A stretch of DNA of 7,231 bases from Candidatus Hydrogenedentes bacterium CG07_land_8_20_14_0_80_42_17 (lineage in GTDB: Bacteria > UBA8481): positions 1 through 7,231 of the forward strand of contig PEWQ01000065.1 in the NCBI GenBank assembly GCA_002780065.1. Reading direction: 5' to 3'. The position numbers were made by a program, and so were the translations under genes. Below are positions 1-5,804 of the stretch, in pieces (position 1 is the first letter of the stretch; each line of letters starts with the position of its first letter). The notes beneath the pieces were generated by a model, which had not been told where the DNA came from, did no database searches, and saw nothing but the letters and a program-made list of their open reading frames with translations.

Positions 1-35
1 AGCATGGCTTGTTTATTGCAGATAAAATAGTAATA

Positions 36-2696
36 ATGAATTCGATACGCATAACAAAATTAGCAGCATCGGTTATTGCCGCAGTATTACTAATGGTAGT
101 GCCGTGTCAAGGGCAAGGCAGAGATCGCGAAGCAGATTTGAGACTCGATTTCGCTCGGCAGATGATGAACACAAATATGCCGCAGTCTGCAATAGTTTAC
201 TACCATGAATTCATAAATGAATATCCGAATCATCCGCGAATAGCAGAAGCCAGATACGGGCTTGCACGAGCATTGGAGCTAGTCGGCGATTCAGGCGCGA
301 TAGAAGCATATCGGAATTTTTTAAAGAAACATTCTGAAGATCCCAAAGCAGTTTCGGCTCGCTTTGAACTTGCGATGAGTCTTTACAATTCTGGGCTCTG
401 GGCTGAAGCGCGGTCTGCATTCAGTGATTTTTCTGCAAGATATCCGTCAAATCCCTCGAGCTTAAAAGCCAGATACTTCGAGGCTCAATCTTTATTAAAG
501 ACGAATCGTCCTTTGGAAGCGGTCAAAATATTCAAAGACGTTTCTGATTCTGCGGAGCTGCCGCTGAAAGCAGAAGCTGCATATATGGCGGCCGCATCGC
601 AATGGCAGGCAGGATTGGAAAACGAAGCCGCAGGCGCTCTTGCCGCAGTCAGTTCGAGTTATCCCGGCACCGAGGTTTCGGCAAAAGCAGATGCGCTAAC
701 CGGAGACATTCTCTTTCGTCAAAAGCAATTTATTGATGCAATAAAATTTTATACTCGAGCGTTAGATGCTAAACCTCAGCTATCTTTTTCCGACGAGATA
801 AGTTATTGGCGTGCATGGGCAAGGATTAAATCCGGAGATACGGAAGCCGGAGTAAAAGAGCTGGCAGAATTTGATGCAAAATTTTCTCAGAGCTCAAGGC
901 GCAGTGAAGCCTTGAAGCAAGCGGCTTTGCTTTATTCAACTCTTGGAAAGAAAAATGCCGCCATCGAAATTTGGAAACGCTTTTTGAAGACAGAGAATTC
1001 TGAGATTGGCCTTGCCGAAGCAAATTATGAACTTGGACTTTTATATTTCGAAATGAACGATGACGCTGCGAGCAGTCAATTTTTTTCGGAAGTGCTTCAT
1101 CTGAATAAAATTCTTATTGCTGAGGCAGGATATATGCTCGGTCAGCTCGAATTGCGCGCAAGCAGATTTTCTACCGCGGACGCTTTTCTGAAAGTTGCGG
1201 AGAGAGCTACTGATGATGCAGAGCTTATCGACCGTATACAAATTCTTCGGCTCGAGGCTTTGAAGGCATCGGGGAATGCCGCATCGTTTCGAGAAATAAT
1301 GAAGAGCATGGAAGAGCGAAGATCTCCGGCGCTTGCCGGCGCAATCAGAGGAAATGCGGAATTGATTGAAGCTCAGGGTGATTTGAATGGAGCTTTGAAA
1401 GAATACAGCCGGGTTATAGAAAAATTCCCTGGCGGAGTTGATGCTAATCAAGCGCTCTTCAAGCGCGGATTGGTGTATTATCAGCTTGCCCGTTACAGCG
1501 AAGCCGAAAAGGATTTTCTGCAATTTATCGATGTTGTGCAGAAACTCGGCGCGAATGAATTGCTCGACGACGCATGGTACTGGATTGGTTTTTCAAGGTA
1601 TCAGCTTGGATTATGGGCAAAATCGATTGAGGCATTTAGAGCCTCTGCAGACCTGCCTGGAAGCGATAAAAAACTTTCTGCATTATTGCGAGCTGGAAAT
1701 GCCGCATTCAGCATGAAAGATTACAATGAGGCGATTAATTATTTCACTGAGGTAATACAAAATTCTACCGACACTGAAATTTCTCTCGATGCGCTCTTCA
1801 ATAAAGCCGAAAGTCTGCGGAGTCTCGGAATGAGCAACGAAGCGAGAGAATTATATCTCGAGACTTGGCGGCTCGGCGGCGCCGATTATGAAGAGGCGTT
1901 ATTAAATGCCGCAGGAACTCTTGAGGAGATAGGGAAGAGCAGTGAAGCGGCAGAGTCTTATGAATCTGCCGCTCAACTTATTTCCAACTCCAGTCTTATT
2001 GAAGAGGCTTTGATGGATGCCGCAAGGTTGAGACAGAAGCTCGGCGATGATGATGGAGCTTTGCGCAATTTTGAAAAGGTTGCTGAGAATGACGGCGCCG
2101 GCACACCTGAAGCTCTTTTTTCTATCGGTGAATTGCGATTTGATAGAGGAGAGACTGAAGCCGCGGTCAGAGCATTGAAGATTGCGAGAGATACGTATTC
2201 AGTTTCCATCTATGGAAGACGCTCTGCTTTGGTCTTGGCAAATCGAATTATGGATTCCGCATCAGCTTTGAATAGTTATGAAGCCCTAATAAAATCTGCG
2301 CCCGATGATCCGATTTCTGCTGAAGCTAAACTGCGAATGGGACTTATCGCAAGAAATGCAGGTCGAATAGATACTGCCATTTCCTTGTTGAAGAAAGCTG
2401 TTTCTCAGATTTCGGATAAGAGCATACTTTTTGAAGCTAAACTTGCGTTAGGAGAATTATTGCTTGAGCGCAAAAAATTTACTCAAGCCAGAATACAGCT
2501 CGAATTTATTTACAGATCTCCGCTCTATTCCGACAATGCTCTGCGGCCTGCGTCAGGAATTGCTTTAGCTAAAGCATTCATGGGGCAGAATCAAAAGACA
2601 GATGCTCTCAATATACTGAAAGAAATCGCCGATAGATATTCAGAGTATTCAGACGAGGCGAAACGTCTCATTGAAGAGCTTGAATCCAAGAGGTGA
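36..2696 (+). CDS. Large secreted TPR-repeat protein, first gene of the exbB-exbD-tonB operon
   Basis: This is an 886-residue protein made almost entirely of degenerate tetratricopeptide-like helical pairs. Clear examples are residues about 71-103, 107-140 and 144-169, each with the small/aromatic pattern of TPR helix A and B and often ending in YP or a similar turn; more follow to the C-terminus. Such TPRs are protein-binding scaffolds, and the style resembles the CpoB/YbgF and BamD-type TPR proteins of the periplasm. An N-terminal signal peptide is visible at residues 1 to about 27 (basic n-region, then a hydrophobic run), so it should be exported. Cys24 is preceded by proline, a poor lipobox. 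I chose ATG 36 over an in-frame TTG at 9 because it gives a clean signal peptide; neither start has a good Shine-Dalgarno. The gene ends 4 nt before the next one. It probably works as a periplasmic scaffold or load for the TonB motor encoded downstream (inference); the precise partner is unknown. Confidence 0.9.
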   Translation: MNSIRITKLAASVIAAVLLMVVPCQGQGRDREADLRLDFARQMMNTNMPQSAIVYYHEFINEYPNHPRIAEARYGLARALELVGDSGAIEAYRNFLKKHSEDPKAVSARFELAMSLYNSGLWAEARSAFSDFSARYPSNPSSLKARYFEAQSLLKTNRPLEAVKIFKDVSDSAELPLKAEAAYMAAASQWQAGLENEAAGALAAVSSSYPGTEVSAKADALTGDILFRQKQFIDAIKFYTRALDAKPQLSFSDEISYWRAWARIKSGDTEAGVKELAEFDAKFSQSSRRSEALKQAALLYSTLGKKNAAIEIWKRFLKTENSEIGLAEANYELGLLYFEMNDDAASSQFFSEVLHLNKILIAEAGYMLGQLELRASRFSTADAFLKVAERATDDAELIDRIQILRLEALKASGNAASFREIMKSMEERRSPALAGAIRGNAELIEAQGDLNGALKEYSRVIEKFPGGVDANQALFKRGLVYYQLARYSEAEKDFLQFIDVVQKLGANELLDDAWYWIGFSRYQLGLWAKSIEAFRASADLPGSDKKLSALLRAGNAAFSMKDYNEAINYFTEVIQNSTDTEISLDALFNKAESLRSLGMSNEARELYLETWRLGGADYEEALLNAAGTLEEIGKSSEAAESYESAAQLISNSSLIEEALMDAARLRQKLGDDDGALRNFEKVAENDGAGTPEALFSIGELRFDRGETEAAVRALKIARDTYSVSIYGRRSALVLANRIMDSASALNSYEALIKSAPDDPISAEAKLRMGLIARNAGRIDTAISLLKKAVSQISDKSILFEAKLALGELLLERKKFTQARIQLEFIYRSPLYSDNALRPASGIALAKAFMGQNQKTDALNILKEIADRYSEYSDEAKRLIEELESKR

Positions 2697-2700
2697 GAAG

Positions 2701-3054
2701 ATGAAAAGGTTGATTGCGATCTCGATGATATTGGTATTTATGCCGATATCAGTTTTTGCCGCGGGCGATGAAATTCGAGTTGATACTGCTGTAGTAGTAG
2801 GCACTCCAAGAACTATTTCAACCACTACCGCTCCGACATCTTATGGAGCACCGGTGCGAACAGCTCCTGATCCAGGCTCGCCTCAAGTGGTTCCGGTTGC
2901 TACGTCATCTATCGAATCGAACTCAACGGCAACTGCATCTGAAAGCCCTCTGCAGGGTTACTCGAGCAGATCAACAAATAACAAGATGCCTAAATGGCTT
3001 TGGTGGGCTTTAGGAATAGGCGCCGGCATCGTTATTTACCAAGTAAGCAATTAA
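2701..3054 (+). CDS. Small secreted protein with C-terminal membrane anchor, unknown function
   Basis: I do not recognise this 117-residue protein. It has a signal peptide (residues 1-20, likely cut after VFA, before AGDE), then about 75 residues rich in Ser, Thr, Pro and Ala with no evident fold, and then one predicted membrane helix at about 98-114 (KWLWWALGIGAGIVIY) flanked by lysines 95 and 98, ending in a short VSN tail. The expected topology is a mostly periplasmic disordered segment anchored by its C-terminus. The start at ATG 2701 is supported by AGAGGTGA just upstream, which overlaps the stop of the TPR gene, and by the signal peptide; an in-frame TTG at 2671 would put ten hydrophilic residues before it. 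Its place between the TPR gene and exbB, with gaps of 4 and 12 nt, points to co-expression with the motor. It might tether the TPR protein to the membrane or link it to the complex, but this is inference. Confidence 0.8.
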   Translation: MKRLIAISMILVFMPISVFAAGDEIRVDTAVVVGTPRTISTTTAPTSYGAPVRTAPDPGSPQVVPVATSSIESNSTATASESPLQGYSSRSTNNKMPKWLWWALGIGAGIVIYQVSN

Positions 3055-3059
3055 GGAGA
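3053..3059 (+). promoter_or_regulatory. Ribosome binding site of exbB overlapping the upstream stop codon
   Basis: AAGGAGA is a near-perfect Shine-Dalgarno sequence, 7 nt before ATG 3067. Its first two bases belong to the TAA stop of the small upstream gene. This is the strongest ribosome binding site in the operon and suggests efficient, possibly coupled, translation of the ExbB-like subunit. Confidence 0.8.
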
Positions 3060-3066
3060 TTTTCTT

Positions 3067-3879
3067 ATGAACCGGCTCATAGCTATAAGTTCCAAATTTA
3101 TTCTCGCCTCAATTATTTTTTTGATTTTCTTTTCTATAATGCCTGCGTTTTCTCAAGAGACATCATCAGTACCTGCCGGCTCTGAAAATAAAAATACTTC
3201 AGCGGAATCAGCGTCAAGCATTAGTGATGCAAGCGCTGGTGCTGAAAGTATTGGCGAATATTACACTCGCGGCGGATTCGTGATGCATTTTATTCTTTTC
3301 AGTTCGGTAGTTGCCGCTGCGATTTCTATCGAAAGGCTATACCATTTTCGAAGAGCAAAGACCGATCATAGGCGACTTCTTGCCGATATAAAAACTCTTC
3401 TTGCCGATGAACTTGTATACAAAGCAATGGCCCGTTGCGACGAGGATAAAGGCCCAGTAGCTCATGTTCTAAAGACTGTTCTGAAAAATATGGACAAGGA
3501 TAGCGAGACAATTAGAGATGCGGTAGATGTTGCAGGACTGGAAGAAATTCCCAGATTAGAGCGTCACCTGTACGCACTGGCTACTATTGCAAATGTCGCG
3601 ACTCTATTAGGACTTTTGGGAACTATTTTGGGAATGATCGTAACATTTTCCGCGATTGCGGCTACAACTACCGGAGTAGTCAACGTCCATGTACTTTCAA
3701 ATGGAATTTGGCAAGCAATGCTTACAACAGCTTTTGGACTGATGGTTGCAATTCCGACGACATTGGTTCACGCATACCTGAACAATGAAGTCAAAAAGTT
3801 TTCGATTGCTATGGAACATTCATCAGCAGAGCTAGTTCATTATCTTCAGCATAGACCTGGACAAGGCAATGAGATTTAA
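3067..3879 (+). CDS. exbB: ExbB/TolQ-family proton channel subunit with N-terminal extension
   Basis: This 270-residue inner-membrane protein belongs to the MotA/TolQ/ExbB proton-channel family, which with ExbD/TolR turns proton flow into motion of TonB or TolA. Three membrane helices of the core are visible at about 70-90, 171-196 and 214-238, with a cytoplasmic loop between the first two. The second core helix carries the family hallmark LLGLLGTILGMIVTF (180-194). Ahead of the core is an extra hydrophobic segment (residues about 10-28, ending PAFSQ), which looks like a signal peptide, and a Ser/Ala-rich linker of roughly 40 residues. Some ExbB and TolQ relatives have such a cleaved or uncleaved N-terminal extension, but E. 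coli ExbB (244 residues) does not. The start at ATG 3067 is fixed by a strong Shine-Dalgarno. The 3' end overlaps exbD by 11 bp. ExbB is favoured over TolQ because a TonB-type gene is in the operon. Confidence 0.95.
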   Translation: MNRLIAISSKFILASIIFLIFFSIMPAFSQETSSVPAGSENKNTSAESASSISDASAGAESIGEYYTRGGFVMHFILFSSVVAAAISIERLYHFRRAKTDHRRLLADIKTLLADELVYKAMARCDEDKGPVAHVLKTVLKNMDKDSETIRDAVDVAGLEEIPRLERHLYALATIANVATLLGLLGTILGMIVTFSAIAATTTGVVNVHVLSNGIWQAMLTTAFGLMVAIPTTLVHAYLNNEVKKFSIAMEHSSAELVHYLQHRPGQGNEI

Positions 3880-4297
3880 ATACGCCGGCGCTGCCTATTC
3901 TCAACGCGCACCGATCGATATGACTCCTATGATCGATATTGTTTTCAATCTCCTGCTCTTCTTTTTGCTCTCATCTTCTTTCGTTCAGCACACCTCTATC
4001 GAAGTAAAACTGCCAAAGACAGCTTCTTCTACTCCGGTAGAAGGAGAGGTTGTCGTAATAGAGCTCACAAGCAGCGAGCGGATTTTTCTTCAAGGCAAAG
4101 AGTTGTCTCTGCAGGACCTTCCTTCAAAACTTAAAGAATTGTATTCAGGCTCTGATTTGCAAAGGCCGCTTTTGATTCGAGCAGATGAGCATGCTTATCA
4201 TGGCGGAGTTGTAGCGCTACTGGATATTGCAAGAGAAGTTGGAGTTACATCATTGAATGTAGCAACAATGCAGACAGATAGAAAACAAGGAAAATAG
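3869..4297 (+). CDS. exbD: ExbD/TolR-family motor subunit
   Basis: This 142-residue protein has the classic ExbD/TolR layout: a short cytoplasmic N-terminus, one membrane helix at about 24-39 and a periplasmic C-terminal domain. The motif DMTPMIDIVFNLLLFFLL (17-34) contains Asp23, which aligns with the essential proton-carrying aspartate of ExbD (Asp25) and TolR (Asp23). The periplasmic part (KLPKTASS, later RPLLIRADEHAYHGGVVALLD) follows the family pattern, including the conserved I/R-A-D segment and the helix after it. Length is typical (E. coli ExbD is 141). The start codon lies within the end of exbB (11-bp overlap), which normally means coupled translation; a GGA about 7 nt upstream is a modest ribosome binding site. 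It should assemble with the ExbB-like protein as the ion-powered stator that acts on the TonB protein encoded 1 nt downstream. Confidence 0.96.
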   Translation: MRFKYAGAAYSQRAPIDMTPMIDIVFNLLLFFLLSSSFVQHTSIEVKLPKTASSTPVEGEVVVIELTSSERIFLQGKELSLQDLPSKLKELYSGSDLQRPLLIRADEHAYHGGVVALLDIAREVGVTSLNVATMQTDRKQGK

Positions 4298-4298
4298 C

Positions 4299-5384
4299 GT
4301 GGAGCATTTTCTAATGCGAAATCCGGCTTTTGAGCGGGATGATTCAATTCTCCCATTCACTTTTTTAATCTCGATTTTTTTTCACGGTATTTTTTTCTTT
4401 CTGAATTTTTTTGTTCCGGCGCATCAGCCTGTTCAATCCGTGCAATGGATTTATTCTGAAGTCACTTACCGGGTTTTTCCAGGAGAAAGTTATTTTTCGA
4501 ATTATTCAAAGGATGAGATTTTTACTCGGTCTGAACACGGGCTCACGATTCCGACTACAGGAGACGTAAGAGTTGCTCCTGACCGTTTGCACCCAAATCC
4601 TGAAAGAGAATTGCCTATACGAGGTAGAGAAAATTTAGAGGCTCCGCAGTCGGTTGCAAACAGAGTTTTTTTGGGTGAGCATACTTCACAGGAGATGAAT
4701 CGGCTTCAGGATCAAGCGGCAGCGGAAGCGACAAACAGACGAAGCGGATCATATCGGGCTTCTTTAACGGCTCCAGAGGCTCCCGAAGGCATTTTGAGGC
4801 CTCAAGATAGATTTACTGAAGCTCAAAGATTCGGTTCATCGGTAGAAAATAATCCGTCAGGAAGTGCGAGAGGCTTGAGGTCAGGAGGGGTGAGTCGGCC
4901 TGAAATGCCGACGTCGAGTTCTAACGGAGGATACAACCGAGGAGTTATAAATGTTCCTTCCAAGCCGATGACACTTGAACCTACAACGCCTCAAAGCGGA
5001 AGAACTATGGAGCATCGGCCTTACACTGAGCCGGTTTCTGCGGGGCCTTTAGTTGATCCGAACGCACCCGAATCGGCGCGCCCCGGCGGTGAACCTAATG
5101 CTGATGGTGAGGGAAGAATTGACTATGGCCCTCGGCGAATAATATACAAACCCTTGCCTGAATATCCGGAATGGGCTGAGCGCGAGCGGGTTCAGGCGAG
5201 CCCGAAATTTTATGTCACTGTCGGAGCTGACGGCAGAGTAGCTAAAGTAAGAATGGCTGTCTCGTCGGGATATAATGAACTGGATAGGCTTGCTGAGGGT
5301 TCAGTCCGCCGTTGGCTTTATGAACCGCGTCCCGGAAGAACCGAAGAACGAAGAGTCATTGTTCAGTTTGTTCTTAGGGATTAG
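4299..5384 (+). CDS. tonB: TonB-family energy transducer
   Basis: This 361-residue protein has the three-part TonB design. The N-terminal membrane helix (about 18-40) contains S25-x-x-x-H29-G, the SxxxH motif through which E. coli TonB (Ser16, His20) couples to ExbB/ExbD. A long periplasmic linker (about 45-270) follows. The C-terminal TonB domain (about 276-361) shows EYPEWAERERVQ, VTVGADGRVAKVRM, SSGYNELDRLAE and RRWLYEP, matching the TonB_C family pattern. The linker is rich in Arg, Ser, Pro, Gly and Glu but lacks the Pro-Glu/Pro-Lys repeats of enterobacterial TonB. The start is either GTG 4299 (AAGGA 7 nt upstream, 1 nt after the exbD stop) or ATG 4314 (GGAG 9 nt upstream); both keep the membrane helix. 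Most TonB proteins energise outer-membrane transporters, but no such transporter is encoded here. It is the last gene of the operon. Confidence 0.95.
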   Translation: MEHFLMRNPAFERDDSILPFTFLISIFFHGIFFFLNFFVPAHQPVQSVQWIYSEVTYRVFPGESYFSNYSKDEIFTRSEHGLTIPTTGDVRVAPDRLHPNPERELPIRGRENLEAPQSVANRVFLGEHTSQEMNRLQDQAAAEATNRRSGSYRASLTAPEAPEGILRPQDRFTEAQRFGSSVENNPSGSARGLRSGGVSRPEMPTSSSNGGYNRGVINVPSKPMTLEPTTPQSGRTMEHRPYTEPVSAGPLVDPNAPESARPGGEPNADGEGRIDYGPRRIIYKPLPEYPEWAERERVQASPKFYVTVGADGRVAKVRMAVSSGYNELDRLAEGSVRRWLYEPRPGRTEERRVIVQFVLRD

Positions 5385-5421
5385 AAGCTACCCTGTGGTT
5401 CCATGACGAGTTATAATATTT

Positions 5422-5687
5422 GAAATTGCAAATTGGAAAGTGCAAATTGGAAAATGCAAATTGAAAAGTGGAAAGTGCAAATTGGAAAATGCAAATTGCA
5501 AAGTGCAAATTGAAAAGTGCAAATTGAAAATTGGAAAGTGCAAATTGCAAATTGCAAATTGGAAATTGCAAATTGGAAAGTGCAAATTGGAAAGTGCAAA
5601 TTGAAAAGTGCAAATTGAAAATTGGAAAGTGCAAATTGGAAAGTGCAAATTGGAAAATGCAAATTGCAAATTGGAAAGTGCAAATTG
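5422..5687 (+). repeat. Heptanucleotide tandem array, 38 uninterrupted 7-bp units
   Basis: There are 38 consecutive 7-bp units of form NAAA(T/G/A)TG with no insertion or deletion across 266 bp. By direct count: CAAATTG 19, GAAAGTG 8, GAAAATG 3, AAAAGTG 3, AAAATTG 2, GAAATTG 2, CAAAGTG 1. CAAATTG tends to alternate with a variant unit, giving a loose 14-bp period. Longer copies lie inside: 48 bp at 5500-5547 is repeated exactly at 5591-5638 (91 bp, 13 units apart), and a four-unit block occurs at 5436-5463, 5471-5498 and 5639-5666. This pattern fits growth by slippage and segment duplication. All variation is at unit positions 1, 5 and, only once past the end, 7. It lies between two convergent genes. 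It resembles in kind the short tandemly repeated heptanucleotide sequences known from cyanobacterial genomes, but the unit differs. No function can be read from it. Confidence 0.97.
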
Positions 5688-5721
5688 AAAATTTAATTTT
5701 TCCAATTTTCATTTTTCAATT
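5669..5721. repeat. Imperfect inverted repeat at the end of the heptad array
   Basis: After the last good unit the pattern flips strand. Read on the minus strand, 5695-5721 is made of AAAAATG, AAAATTG and GAAAAAT, degenerate versions of the same 7-bp unit. The left arm 5669-5693 pairs with the right arm 5695-5721 with a few mismatches and one bulge, so RNA from either strand could form a long AU-rich hairpin. It lies between convergent tonB and hflX and might help end transcription in both directions, but it has no GC-rich stem and is not a typical intrinsic terminator. Confidence 0.6.
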
Positions 5722-5740
5722 ATTTCATACGTTCTTTGAT

Positions 5741-5784
5741 GCGAGGCGTCCATTGACGCGAGGCGTCCATTGACGCGAGGCGCC
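5741..5784. repeat. GC-rich 17-bp tandem repeat with nested palindromes
   Basis: The unit GCGAGGCGTCCATTGAC occurs at 5741-5757 and exactly again at 5758-5774, followed by a partial third copy (5775-5784, one mismatch). Each junction offers two competing hairpins: GCGTC-CATT-GACGC (5746-5759 and 5763-5776) and GACGC-GAG-GCGTC (5755-5767). It is much richer in G and C than its surroundings and lies about 20 bp beyond the hflX stop codon, so hflX transcripts would carry it in their 3' end. It could slow or end transcription or protect the RNA end, but there is no T-run directly after it on either strand. Confidence 0.85.
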
Positions 5785-5804
5785 TGAGTTCTCCATCGTA
5801 TTTT

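Noticed and set aside
1-30. Possible end of an upstream gene (stop codons at 22-24 and 28-30 in two frames)
   Set aside because: Too few codons lie in the window to recognise a product or choose a frame.
1041-1523. Minus-strand open frame of 160 codons within the TPR gene
   Set aside because: It lies wholly opposite a well-supported coding region, shows no domain features, and is a shadow frame.
2701-3096. Similar N-termini of the small protein (MKRLIAIS) and the ExbB-like protein (MNRLIAIS), suggesting a duplication
   Set aside because: The codons differ at most positions and the similarity ends after eight residues; ordinary signal-peptide composition explains it.
5412-5417. Perfect TATAAT just before the heptad array
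   Set aside because: No acceptable -35 element is found at 16-18 bp upstream (TACCCT at 17 bp), and the region is AT-rich, so a promoter driving the array is not supported.
5422-5687. CRISPR array
   Set aside because: The units are 7 bp, directly adjacent and without unique spacers; no cas genes are present.
5374-5712. Three overlapping minus-strand open frames of about 90-112 codons encoding Phe/Leu/Asn/His-rich repeats
   Set aside because: They exist because the heptad units contain no stop codon in any minus-strand frame; a 7-bp unit yields the same 7-residue cycle in all three frames. There is no ribosome binding site and no family resemblance.
5531-5773. Plus-strand open frame of 80 codons running through the heptad array and the GC-rich repeat
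   Set aside because: It is Lys/Glu/Asn-rich repeat translation from part of the array, without a ribosome binding site.
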